From assembly GCA_045628945.1 (NCBI GenBank), contig JAZQQG010000046.1, positions 22,567 through 86,566 on the forward strand: 64,000 nt of DNA. Direction: 5' to 3'. Positions within the stretch are counted from its first letter, which is position 1; each line of letters opens with the position of its first letter. Shown here piece after piece: positions 36,643 through 45,070 of the stretch. The notes under the pieces were generated by a model. That model was given only the letters and a program-made list of their open reading frames with translations. It ran no database searches and was not told the DNA's origin. Source of the stretch: RGIG4034 sp045628945. GTDB lineage: Bacteria; Bacillota; Clostridia; Lachnospirales; Lachnospiraceae. The position numbers and the translations under genes were made by a program.

Positions 36643-37589
36643 TATTCCTCCACGTCTTTACCGAAATGATTCTCGGTAATAAAGAGAATTCCGATAATGA
36701 CCACCATAACAAGGGACATCAGAATTGCCGCCGCCGACAGCTTCTGATAATCCAGGGATAAGAACGTGTTGTTCATAAAATGCTGTAGCATATAGATACT
36801 GCTGAACGGGTATTTACCGGTAAGCAGATAGATCTCTCGGAACACCTTAAAGGAGTTAATTAAGGACATAATCGTGACAAACAGAATCGTCGGCGAAAGA
36901 TAGCGAAGCTTAATCTTGAAGAAGATCTGGAATGCATTCGCACTCTCCAGACGCGCCACCTCGATAATGTCCTGCGGGATATTTGCTAAGGCCGACATGA
37001 AAAGAATCATGTTATAGCCCAGATTCTTCCATTGGAAAAGAAGCACGATAACGCTCTGTGCCTTCTCGGACTTCAACCAGTCCACCCCCTGGGCTCCCAG
37101 ATTGGCAAGCATGGCATTCACGACACCGTTATTGTGAAACAGCACCTGCCAGATTAACACAATCGAAGCAATGGGCACCATTAACGGACTGAGGAAAAAA
37201 GAACGAAGCTGAGACTTAAACGGGATTTTGCAATCCAGCATTAAGGCTAAAAGCAAAGACAGCACCACCGCAAGCGGTACGGCAATCAGAGAGAACATTC
37301 CCGTATTCTTCGCCGCAATCTGAAACGCCTTATTGTCCAGAATCTTCGTGAAATTCTCCAATCCCACGAACTGATGCGTAATCGGATTATCCACCGTGGA
37401 ATAATATACAACCACGCAGAAGGGCAGGATAAAGAACACCAGAACTCCAAGCAGGCTGGGCGCCAGATATGCCCAGGAGAGAATCCGCTCCTTTACGCTT
37501 CTCTTCTCGCGATACTTACGAAGCTCCTTACGGCTCTTGCCATAGTGCTTATCGATATGCAGTTTTGAATCGACTGCTTTTTTCTTCAT
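36642..37589 (-). CDS. carbohydrate ABC permease, MalF type
   Basis: 315 residues with six membrane segments and the EAA-like motif DIIEVARLESANAFQIFFKIKLRYL. The basic N-terminal tail (about 1-35) is rich in Lys/Arg. It pairs with the MalG-type protein encoded next and probably with one of the two large solute-binding lipoproteins of the locus. The gene starts 29 nt after the 741-residue binding protein. Confidence 0.92.
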   Translation of the reverse strand: MKKKAVDSKLHIDKHYGKSRKELRKYREKRSVKERILSWAYLAPSLLGVLVFFILPFCVVVYYSTVDNPITHQFVGLENFTKILDNKAFQIAAKNTGMFSLIAVPLAVVLSLLLALMLDCKIPFKSQLRSFFLSPLMVPIASIVLIWQVLFHNNGVVNAMLANLGAQGVDWLKSEKAQSVIVLLFQWKNLGYNMILFMSALANIPQDIIEVARLESANAFQIFFKIKLRYLSPTILFVTIMSLINSFKVFREIYLLTGKYPFSSIYMLQHFMNNTFLSLDYQKLSAAAILMSLVMVVIIGILFITENHFGKDVEE

Positions 37590-37618
37590 GGAACCTTCTC
37601 GCTGCTAAAAATCTATCA

Positions 37619-39844
37619 CTAATAAGTCTCACTGATATACAGACTTACGCGGTTTTGGATAATCGATACGACTTCGTCAACACTCTTCTGTCCTGCAAAG
37701 TATGCGCCGGCCTCTTCCATAATCATTTTCAGAAGTTCCTGATCAAACTCATAAGAAATTGCACGCTCCATAAGACTCAGAATCTCCTGTTTCTCCTCCG
37801 ACGTCGGAGCCGAAACCTCGAACACTTTATCATTATAACCCCAGGTCATTACCTCGTCACTGGTACTTACGATACGATAATATTCCTCGAATGCATCCTT
37901 CTCGGTAGGGAATCCATACTGATCCCAGTAGTATTCCTCATTTAACTCAACCGTCATCAGATTACGCAGGAACGTCCAAGCCACATCCGGGTACTTACAT
38001 TTGGATGTGATGGCAACTCCACTTCCGTGACTTCCGGTAAAGATTGCTCCGTCTTCGCTCGTCGGGAATCCGGACAATACCCCCTGCCCATAGAGCATTT
38101 TGTACATAGAATAGCCACTCCAACCATCCACATACCCATTGCACAGCAAAAGTCGCCCGGCTAACATCTCATCCTCCGCATAATACTGCTCGTCGTAGGT
38201 CTCCCAGTATTTCTTCAGTTCCTCTATAGAATAGCCGTAATTAGCAAACCGCAAAACATTTTTGAAATCTTCGTTATCCAGATTGACTTTCCCCTGCTCG
38301 TAATCAAAGAAACGAGTACCGGAAGCTGCCAGCGCCATCCTTAAGATTTCTTCTTTGGTTGCAAACGCCATCACCTGCTTACAATCGGAAGAAGTCATAT
38401 AAGCAAGGGCCTCTTCTAACGTCAGCTGATTGTCTTCCCCCGCTGCCATGTGGGAGGTATAGTAGAGATTCAAAACACAGGAGGAAGTCATCGCATAGGT
38501 CTTACCGTGATAGGTATAATCCTGGAAGGCCACCGGATAGTATCGATCCCGATTGATCTGTGCATCCTGTTTCAAATAAGAATCTATGTCTACCAACAAC
38601 CCTTTATCCGCAAAGGAATACCAGCCTCCGCTATAGGTTAAATCCGATAGGCTAATCAAATCCGGACAATCCGAAGAGGTAATTGCATTATTGAAATTCA
38701 TCAACGCAACCTCATAATCCTCTGCCGTATTACTGTAATCTACGATTTTAATTCTGTATTCGTCTTGGCTCTTATTGAACTCGACAACCTGTCTTGCCAC
38801 CGAATCGTTGGATCCAAAGCATCCCAAAACCAAAGTCTTCGTTTCTTTTACTTCAGCGATAGGAGTCTTAACCAATTCAATCAGCTGCGCCTGCATCCCT
38901 CCCATATCGGAACGCGAACGGGTAATCAGCAGAAGATTCCCGTTATCACGGCAGGACAGACATTCATAGGAATCTGCGATAATATCCACATCGGTCCAGG
39001 CCAACAGGTTCTCGGTCTTCCCCGTGAGCATATCATATCTGTCTACGCCCTTGTCGTTCATCAGGAACATACCGTTCGCTCCGTCGGGTGATATATATTC
39101 CGCATTATTCAATCCGGTGTAGGTCTGGCCAAGTCCTTTTTTGTCCGGGCTTAATTCCGCCGCCTTCAGTTTACTGTCATGGTAAAGCATCATCGGCACG
39201 TTGTTGCCACCATAGCCTAATGCATTGATCCAACCGTCCTGCTTCACCTCAAAGAGCTTCTGCCCACTATAATCCAACGCCACAATCAGCGTTTCACTTG
39301 CTAAAAGATAAATCGCAGAATCTGCTGCCAGCATTTTAGAAACATAGAAACCCCATTCCAGATCCTGTCGGTCCTCCAGATAGGTAATGTCCGCTACCGT
39401 TTCGAACTCGCCGGTTTCCCCCAGTTTCACCAGGGAATGACCGTTTGCGTCATCCTCAGCATATTGACCTGCAATTCCATACACCGTTCCATCCGGAGAC
39501 ATTGCAAGACAATCTAGGGTTTTGCCCTCGATTGAAACGTTCTGAACCTGCTCTTCCATACTCGCTAACTCTAGCGTGCACAGCTCAGGAGTAACAATAT
39601 AGTCAAACTCCTCCTCATTCTCGATTACAGAATAGGTGGAAGCAAGATAAGTCAGCTTATCTCCCTGAAAAATGAAATTTGAATTGTAATCTCCGCGAAA
39701 AGAATAATCCAGATACTTGGGCACGTACACAAATTCTTGCTGCGGTTCGGAATTCTCTTTCTTGGTCTTTTTCCCGCAACCGGCAAACAATGCCACAAGC
39801 ATGGCAAGCATTAGGATTACTGCAATCGATTTTCTGCGCTTCAT
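37619..39844 (-). CDS. very large solute-binding lipoprotein (741 aa)
   Basis: Lipobox LFAGC after a basic N-terminus, an N-terminal half (about 35-330) of repeated beta segments with GYGGNNVPM and YDMLTGKTENLL, and a C-terminal half resembling family 1 sugar-binding proteins (VARQVVEFNKSQDEYRIKIVDYS, CPDLISLSDL, AWTFLRNLMTVELNEEYY). It ends with YFAGQKSVDEVVSIIQNRV, closely matching the end of the 845-residue protein (FFGGQKNAKDVAAIIQSRA), so the two are paralogues. First gene of the locus; AGGAG precedes the ATG. Confidence 0.85.
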   Translation of the reverse strand: MKRRKSIAVILMLAMLVALFAGCGKKTKKENSEPQQEFVYVPKYLDYSFRGDYNSNFIFQGDKLTYLASTYSVIENEEEFDYIVTPELCTLELASMEEQVQNVSIEGKTLDCLAMSPDGTVYGIAGQYAEDDANGHSLVKLGETGEFETVADITYLEDRQDLEWGFYVSKMLAADSAIYLLASETLIVALDYSGQKLFEVKQDGWINALGYGGNNVPMMLYHDSKLKAAELSPDKKGLGQTYTGLNNAEYISPDGANGMFLMNDKGVDRYDMLTGKTENLLAWTDVDIIADSYECLSCRDNGNLLLITRSRSDMGGMQAQLIELVKTPIAEVKETKTLVLGCFGSNDSVARQVVEFNKSQDEYRIKIVDYSNTAEDYEVALMNFNNAITSSDCPDLISLSDLTYSGGWYSFADKGLLVDIDSYLKQDAQINRDRYYPVAFQDYTYHGKTYAMTSSCVLNLYYTSHMAAGEDNQLTLEEALAYMTSSDCKQVMAFATKEEILRMALAASGTRFFDYEQGKVNLDNEDFKNVLRFANYGYSIEELKKYWETYDEQYYAEDEMLAGRLLLCNGYVDGWSGYSMYKMLYGQGVLSGFPTSEDGAIFTGSHGSGVAITSKCKYPDVAWTFLRNLMTVELNEEYYWDQYGFPTEKDAFEEYYRIVSTSDEVMTWGYNDKVFEVSAPTSEEKQEILSLMERAISYEFDQELLKMIMEEAGAYFAGQKSVDEVVSIIQNRVSLYISETY

Positions 39845-39948
39845 TCTACACTCCTAACAATAGATACGTATGTACCTATTTCCCCTTATGGTTTTTTCAC
39901 TAAATACATCGTAATTCATGCGGTATCAGAATACAATAGCAGGAAACC

Positions 39949-40012
39949 TTAACAATTCTTAAGAGTTTCTTAAGGGTTGTCGGTACCCGCGGCCTCGGAA
40001 TCGTGCTATGAT
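39949..40012 (+). promoter_or_regulatory. direct repeats and extended -10 before the amidohydrolase gene
   Basis: TTAACA (39949), TTAAGA (39959) and TTAAGG (39970) are spaced 10 and 11 nt, the helical phasing of OmpR/PhoB-family response-regulator boxes. About 30 nt downstream is TATGAT (40007-40012) with TG one base before it. The site sits between two divergent genes and could act on either. Confidence 0.4.
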
Positions 40013-40095
40013 ATTACTCAGAAAGCAATACACTATGAATGCGATGGAGACCGTTTTCCGCATCGATACCTGAAAAAGTCTCCGGGAGGACTACC

Positions 40096-41373
40096 ATGAA
40101 ATATGCTTATACGAATATGATTCTTTTAGATGGATCCGAAGAGATGACTCCGCAGACCGGCAAGGTTGTCCTGATCCAGGAGGACAAGATTGAGGCGATT
40201 GTCGAGGAAGGCGCCGATCTTACGGGCTACACCCCGGTGGATCTGGGGGGACAGTACCTATTGCCCGGACTCATTAATCTGCATGTTCATCTTGCAGGCT
40301 CGGGTAAGCCAAAAAACAATTCCGCCGATGCCAAGCGTCTCGTGAAACTGATTACGAAGAACAGCTTCACCAATGCCATCGGCCGTAAGCTGGTAGCCGG
40401 TTTTGCCAAGACCCAGCTGATGAGCGGTACCACCACCATCCGTACCGTGGGCGGTATCAGCAACTATGACACGACCGTTCGCGATCAGATTGCGTCAGGC
40501 AAAAAAATCGGTCCGCGAATTCTGGCTTCCGATATGGCCATCTCCGTTCCCGGAGGGCACATGGCCGGTTCTCTCGCCTATGAGGCGCATACACCCGAAG
40601 AGGCGGCTCATTTCGTAGACCTCGTAGCCGCAAATCATCCGGACCTCATTAAACTCATGATTACCGGTGGCGTCTCCGATGCAGAGAAGCTCGGGGAACC
40701 CGGTGTCCTTCGTATGAAACCCGAGATAGTACGGGCCGCCTGCGACCGGGCACATGAGCTTGGTTTCTCGGTTGCGGCACATGTGGAAAGTCCGGAAGGC
40801 GTTTCGGTTGCCCTCGAAAACGGTGTGGATTCCATCGAGCACGGCGCGAAACCCACCGATGATATTCTTCGTCTTTTCAAGGAGCGTGGTTCCTTCCATG
40901 TATCGACAATTTCCCCGGCCCTTCCCTTTGCTCTTTTTACCAAAGAGATGCCCGGCGTAACAGATACCATGCGCGAAAACGGTAAGATTGTATTTGACGG
41001 AATCATCGCCTTAGCCAAGGCTTGTCTGGAAAACGGAATCCCTGTGGGACTCGGTACCGACACCGCCTGCCCGTATGTAACGCAATATGATATGTGGCGG
41101 GAGCTTGCACTTTTCGTAAAATATTGCGGAGTAAGCAATGCTTTTGCCATCTATTCCGCAACGAAGCTCAATGCCCGGCTTGCCGGCATCGGTGACATCA
41201 CCGGTTCCATCGACCCCGGCAAATCCGCTGACCTGATTACGGTCCGTGAAAATCCGCTGGAAGACATTCACGCCCTTCGCAATGTTACGACCGTTACCAT
41301 GGCCGGACGTCTCCACGTCGCCAAGGTTAAGAAGATTCCTAAGGTGGAACGCGAGCTGGACGCATATATGTAA
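40096..41373 (+). CDS. amidohydrolase-superfamily protein
   Basis: 425 residues from the ATG at 40096, with GGGAGGA 6 nt before it. Metal-binding His63-x-His65 in LPGLINLHVHLAG, a possible carboxylated Lys region LIKLMITGGVSD, further His in AAHVESPEG and SIEHG, and Asp in GLGTDTACP complete the superfamily site. A late DPGKSADLITV strand is typical of imidazolonepropionase- and prolidase-like members. The substrate is unknown. It is divergent from the ABC locus and may be cotranscribed with the next gene after 32 nt. Confidence 0.88.
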   Translation: MKYAYTNMILLDGSEEMTPQTGKVVLIQEDKIEAIVEEGADLTGYTPVDLGGQYLLPGLINLHVHLAGSGKPKNNSADAKRLVKLITKNSFTNAIGRKLVAGFAKTQLMSGTTTIRTVGGISNYDTTVRDQIASGKKIGPRILASDMAISVPGGHMAGSLAYEAHTPEEAAHFVDLVAANHPDLIKLMITGGVSDAEKLGEPGVLRMKPEIVRAACDRAHELGFSVAAHVESPEGVSVALENGVDSIEHGAKPTDDILRLFKERGSFHVSTISPALPFALFTKEMPGVTDTMRENGKIVFDGIIALAKACLENGIPVGLGTDTACPYVTQYDMWRELALFVKYCGVSNAFAIYSATKLNARLAGIGDITGSIDPGKSADLITVRENPLEDIHALRNVTTVTMAGRLHVAKVKKIPKVERELDAYM

Positions 41374-41405
41374 AGGATTTCACATTTCCCGAAAGCAGGA
41401 TACCT

Positions 41406-42032
41406 ATGACCACACGAGAAGAAGCACTGGCCTTCGGATTGTCTTTTCCGGAGACCTATCAGGACGTTCCGTTCCACGATCCCAATTGGCAACTGGTTCG
41501 GATCAAGACGAATAAAAAAGCATTCCTTTGGACCTATGAGCGGGACGGCTACATAAATCTGAATGTAAAAGTCAGCCCGGAATGGCGAGATTTCTGGCGA
41601 AGCACCTACCCGTCCGTGATTGCCGGCTACCACCAGAATAAGGAGCATTGGAATACCATCATTCTGAACGGGAGCATTCCGCGAGAAGAGATTGAACGAA
41701 TGATTGCCGAAAGCTACGACCTGGTCTCCGATTCACCCACCAAGCGAATCTACGAGGCCGTTCGGAAGATTCCCCGCGGACAGGTCGCTACCTACGGGCA
41801 GGTTGCTGCCTTGGCCGGCAACCCGAAAATGTCCCGTGCCGTCGGAAATGCTCTCCACAAAAATCCGGATCCCGATACGATTCCCTGCTACCGCGTAGTG
41901 AATTCTGCCGGTGAACTGGCCGGTGCCTTTGCCTTCGGCGGCGCCGAGGTACAAGCCAACCTTCTTCGCGCTGACGGCATCGAAGTCCACGAGAATCGTG
42001 TGGATCTGTCGCGCTTCGGAATGAAACTGTGA
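41406..42032 (+). CDS. YjbR/MmcQ-like domain fused to MGMT-like domain
   Basis: 208 residues. Residues 1-105 match the MmcQ/YjbR fold (ALAFGLSFPETYQDVPFHDPNWQ, then HWNTIILNG). Residues 112-208 match the DNA-binding domain of O6-alkylguanine-DNA alkyltransferases (PRGQVATYGQVAALAGNPK, AVGNALHKNP). The active-site motif is PCYRVV: the acceptor Cys161 is kept but the usual His of PCHRV is Tyr162. It may be a repair alkyltransferase or an alkyltransferase-like sensor with altered chemistry. It follows the amidohydrolase by 32 nt. Its last codons begin a short run of imperfect tandem copies. Confidence 0.85.
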   Translation: MTTREEALAFGLSFPETYQDVPFHDPNWQLVRIKTNKKAFLWTYERDGYINLNVKVSPEWRDFWRSTYPSVIAGYHQNKEHWNTIILNGSIPREEIERMIAESYDLVSDSPTKRIYEAVRKIPRGQVATYGQVAALAGNPKMSRAVGNALHKNPDPDTIPCYRVVNSAGELAGAFAFGGAEVQANLLRADGIEVHENRVDLSRFGMKL

Positions 42033-42099
42033 CGCCTTCGGAATGGAACTTCCGTGTTTCGGAATGAAGCCGTGACACGTTATGAAATGAAACTGTATC
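42011..42099 (+). repeat. imperfect tandem repeats across the gene end
   Basis: Four units of about 20-23 nt built on TTCGGAATGAAACTGTGAC start at 42011, 42034, 42057 and 42077, the first overlapping the stop codon of the YjbR-MGMT gene. The later copies diverge. This looks like local slippage duplication of the 3' end. Confidence 0.65.
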
Positions 42100-42137
42100 A
42101 AGAATTCATGTAACCCCACAAGAAAGGAGAACCCTCT

Positions 42138-42425
42138 ATGTGCATTTCTCGCAAACGCTATCACTTAGATTACGACGGTCAGAAGGATTTCTATCAGGGA
42201 GCTCAGGACACCTATCCTGCCGGTGCCACGGTTCGCTTGCATTTCGACTTCATCGCAACGGATACGGACTATTCCTTTTACCTGGATGACGAACCCCTGC
42301 GCCCCTCCTGGAAAGAAGAAAAATTCACCTTTATCTTCAAGATGCCTGATCATGACGCCAAGATTCACTATAAGGCCGTGAATACCATGCATATGGACCG
42401 AGGTCAGATGGAGGATTCGGAGTAA
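42138..42425 (+). CDS. small protein of unknown function
   Basis: 95 residues, no signal or membrane segment. GGAGA lies 8 nt before the ATG, so translation is likely. The composition is rich in aromatic and charged residues (FDFIATDTDYSFYLDDEPL, FTFIFKMPDHDAKIHY), suggesting a compact beta domain. No family is recognised with certainty. It lies 105 nt after the YjbR-MGMT gene on the same strand and is followed by a long hairpin terminator. Confidence 0.65.
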   Translation: MCISRKRYHLDYDGQKDFYQGAQDTYPAGATVRLHFDFIATDTDYSFYLDDEPLRPSWKEEKFTFIFKMPDHDAKIHYKAVNTMHMDRGQMEDSE

Positions 42426-42528
42426 CAAATCCTTGTTTCCCCGATTTGCTGTCCGGTTTGCCCGAATGAGTCCGAGATTCGAGCTTACTTGGAAGTATAC
42501 AAGTACCTTTTCCCCGGAAACTATCCCA

Positions 42529-42572
42529 ACTGGTGCGAATAAGAAGATTTCTTCTTACTCGCACCAGTTTTT
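42529..42572 (+). terminator. long hairpin terminator
   Basis: Stem of 18 bp with one mismatch: AACTGGTGCGA-x-TAAGAAG against its complement, ending in TTTTT on the plus strand. It follows the small protein gene at 42138-42425. Confidence 0.8.
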
Positions 42573-42627
42573 CATTGGAAGTCCGCCACTTTCGCAAACT
42601 TTTGGTGTGAAATATGAGAAACTTGCC

Positions 42628-42712
42628 AAGTCGCACCATGGAACCGTCCATTTCCTGGTGCGACTTAGCCAAAAGAAGCTTTTTCGCACCGGAAGTTGCC
42701 GAATTCGGCAAC
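42628..42712. repeat. two strong inverted repeats of unknown role
   Basis: AAGTCGCACCA (42628-42638) / TGGTGCGACTT (42656-42666) with an inner ATGGA/TCCAT stem, and a perfect 18-bp palindrome GTTGCCGAATTCGGCAAC (42695-42712). Neither has a T run. The TGGTGCGA core is shared with the terminator at 42529. No convincing gene is seen in 42426-42812. Confidence 0.75.
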
Positions 42713-42720
42713 CGCACAAC

Positions 42721-42765
42721 GCAAAAATGGTGGGAATGCAACAAAAATGTCGTATTCCCACCATT
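42721..42765 (-). terminator. intrinsic terminator of the transketolase genes
   Basis: AATGGTGGGAAT / ATTCCCACCATT, 12 bp with a 16-nt loop. On the minus strand it is followed by TTTTT. It lies about 50 nt after the end of the transketolase C-terminal subunit gene. Confidence 0.8.
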
Positions 42766-42812
42766 ATTCATACCAAATAGCAATTCTCAGAAACCTTTCC
42801 GAGTTTCACCAA

Positions 42813-43760
42813 CTACTTCACAAAATCCTTCACCTTTGCGTAGATTCCGTCACAATCCAAACCATACTTCTTCACCAACGCAGCAGCCGAACCGGACTCG
42901 CCGAACATATCATTCATACCGATACGAAGCATCTTGGTCGGGCAATTCTCGGCAAGGCACTCAGCAACCGCACCGCCAAGGCCTCCGATTACGGAATGCT
43001 CTTCTACGGTTACAATCTTACCGGTCTCTTTGGCAGCCTTGATAATCAACTCGTTGTCGAGAGGCTTAATCGTGTGGATATTGATTACGCGAGCACTGAT
43101 ACCGTCCTCTGCAAGCTTCTCAGCCGCAAGCAGGGATTCGCATACCGTAATACCATTGGCAACGATAGTCACATCCGAACCGTCGCGTAAGGTAATTCCC
43201 TTACCAATCTCAAACTTGTAATCCGGATTATCATTGATTACAGGAACAGCGGCACGACCGAAACGAAGATATACGGGACCGTCGTGCTGAATGGCAGCTT
43301 CTACGGCAGCCTTTGCTTCCACATCATCGGAGGGGCAGATTACTACCATGCCGGGGATAACTCGCATTAAGGCAAGGTCCTCGTTGCACTGATGGCTCGC
43401 ACCGTCTTCTCCTACGGTAATACCTGCGTGGGTAGCACCGATCTTAACATTCAGATGAGGATATCCTACGGAGTTACGTACCTGCTCGAAAGCACGTCCG
43501 GCAGCGAACATGGCAAAAGAGGATACGAAGGGAATCTTACCGGTGGTCGCAAGTCCTGCGGCGATGCCCACCATATTCGCTTCCGCAATACCACAATCGA
43601 TGTGGCGCTCCGGGAATGCTTTTTTGAAAATCGAGGTCTTGGTAGCGCCTGCCAGATCGGCATCCAGAACCACAAGGTTCGGATACTTCTCACCCATTGC
43701 GACTAAAGCATTACCATAGCTCTCTCTGGTTGCAATCTTCTTACTCATATCTATCGACAT
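42813..43760 (-). CDS. transketolase, C-terminal subunit
   Basis: 315 residues covering the pyrimidine-binding and C-terminal domains of transketolase (KYPNLVVLDADLAGATKTS, DCGIAEANMVGIAAGLAT, GVTVGEDGASHQ-like GITVGEDGASHQCNEDLAL). It forms a complete enzyme with the N-terminal subunit encoded upstream (10-nt overlap). The split form is common in anaerobic Firmicutes. It transfers two-carbon units between sugar phosphates in the pentose phosphate pathway. The start may be the ATG at 43760 or that at 43748. Confidence 0.95.
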   Translation of the reverse strand: MSIDMSKKIATRESYGNALVAMGEKYPNLVVLDADLAGATKTSIFKKAFPERHIDCGIAEANMVGIAAGLATTGKIPFVSSFAMFAAGRAFEQVRNSVGYPHLNVKIGATHAGITVGEDGASHQCNEDLALMRVIPGMVVICPSDDVEAKAAVEAAIQHDGPVYLRFGRAAVPVINDNPDYKFEIGKGITLRDGSDVTIVANGITVCESLLAAEKLAEDGISARVINIHTIKPLDNELIIKAAKETGKIVTVEEHSVIGGLGGAVAECLAENCPTKMLRIGMNDMFGESGSAAALVKKYGLDCDGIYAKVKDFVK

Positions 43761-44584
43761 AACTCGGCACCTACTTTCTCAAGATCTGCCATAGCAATCT
43801 CGTACTGTTCGTCATTGGGAGCAACACCATGCCAGGAAGCCTGGTTCTCCATAAAGGATACGCCCTTGCCCTTGGTGGTATGCGCGATAATACAGGTCGG
43901 CTGACCCTTGGTCTCCCGCGCTTCCTTGAAGGCTGCACGAATCTCATCAAAATTGTGTCCGTCAATGTTGATTACATGGAAGTTGAATACCTCGAACTTC
44001 TTATCAATCGGATAAGGAGAACATACATCTGCAACATTTCCGTCAATCTGCAGACCGTTGTTATCCACAATCACTACCAGGTTATCCAGCTTACGATGGC
44101 CGGCAAACATCGCTGCCTCCCATACCTGACCTTCCTGAATCTCACCGTCACCGAGTAAGGTGTAGGTACGATATTCCTTGCCGTCTAACTTCGCACTCAA
44201 TGCCATGCCGACAGCAGCACTGATTCCCTGGCCTAAGGAACCGCTGCTCATATCAACACCGGGAACATGCTGAAGACAGGGATGACCCTGCAGATAGGAT
44301 CCCAGCTTACGAAGCGTTGTAAGATCCTCCACCGGGAAATATCCGCGATGTGCAAGTGCGGAATACAGACCGGGTGCGGTATGACCCTTGGAAAGAACGA
44401 AACGGTCACGCTCGGGAGCCTTCTGATTCTTCGGGTCGATATTCATCTCCTCGAAATAGAGATAGGTAAATAAATCTGCTGCAGACAGAGATCCGCCGGG
44501 ATGTCCGGCCTTTGCGCTATGAACAGCGGTAACGATGCCCTTACGAACCTCGTTGGCCTGCTTTTGCAGTTCAAGATTGTTCAT
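43751..44584 (-). CDS. transketolase, N-terminal subunit
   Basis: 277 residues with the thiamine-diphosphate domain: HSAKAGHPGGSLSAADL near 20-40, GDGEIQEGQVWEAAMFAGH (the GDG motif) in the middle, and NNGLQIDG. It partners with the downstream C-terminal subunit. A GGAGG lies before the ATG. First gene of a two-gene operon that ends at the hairpin near 42750. Confidence 0.96.
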   Translation of the reverse strand: MNNLELQKQANEVRKGIVTAVHSAKAGHPGGSLSAADLFTYLYFEEMNIDPKNQKAPERDRFVLSKGHTAPGLYSALAHRGYFPVEDLTTLRKLGSYLQGHPCLQHVPGVDMSSGSLGQGISAAVGMALSAKLDGKEYRTYTLLGDGEIQEGQVWEAAMFAGHRKLDNLVVIVDNNGLQIDGNVADVCSPYPIDKKFEVFNFHVINIDGHNFDEIRAAFKEARETKGQPTCIIAHTTKGKGVSFMENQASWHGVAPNDEQYEIAMADLEKVGAELCR

Positions 44585-44657
44585 GTGATATCCTCCATTT
44601 GTACATACTCGTACTTAAATACTGTATCATAAAAAGAACTGAGATTCTACATGCGAT

Positions 44658-44685
44658 TTGACTTTTCTTGCGAATATGCTATTGT
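44658..44685 (+). promoter_or_regulatory. promoter of the small membrane protein gene
   Basis: TTGACT (44658-44663) and TATTGT (44680-44685), 16-nt spacer with an extended TG. It lies 85 nt before the ATG at 44771. Confidence 0.55.
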
Positions 44686-44770
44686 AAAAAAGAATATGCG
44701 ATTGCCCCTCAGCCGTAGAAAGGAATCCGGCTTCTCACTAAGGCTTACATCCCACTGCAAAGGAGACCCC

Positions 44771-45070
44771 ATGGAAGGCATGAACAACAATTACGAACCG
44801 ATTTCCCGCCCGATTGTCGCAATGATCATGGGAGTATTCTCTCTTGTATTCTTTTTTAATCCCTGGATCGCACTGATTTTCGGAATCATCGGACTGGTAT
44901 TCTCCCTTCTCGCCATACAGCAGACTCGCTTAAAGCAGATGGGAATCGCCGGACTGATCACCTCGGTTTTGGGACTGCTCATCGCGGTGTCCATGATTCT
45001 CTTTTTCATCCTGGGAGCCTATTGTTACGGCCGTTCCTGGAACGAGTCCGTCGACCACCTCTTTCGCTAA
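44771..45070 (+). CDS. DUF4190-like small membrane protein
   Basis: 99 residues from the ATG at 44771 with AAAGGAG upstream. Two membrane hairpins: RPIVAMIMGVFSLVFFF to IFGIIGLVFSLLA, and MGIAGLITSVLGLLIAVSMI. The GIIGLVFSLLAIQQ stretch and the two-helix unit resemble DUF4190. The function of the family is not known. It stops one base before the end of the convergent lipoprotein gene, with no terminator between. Confidence 0.75.
   Translation: MEGMNNNYEPISRPIVAMIMGVFSLVFFFNPWIALIFGIIGLVFSLLAIQQTRLKQMGIAGLITSVLGLLIAVSMILFFILGAYCYGRSWNESVDHLFR

Noticed and set aside
42337..42783. Open frames in both directions in the stem-loop region
   Set aside because: They are produced by inverted repeats, give low-complexity mirrored sequence, and lack ribosome binding sites.
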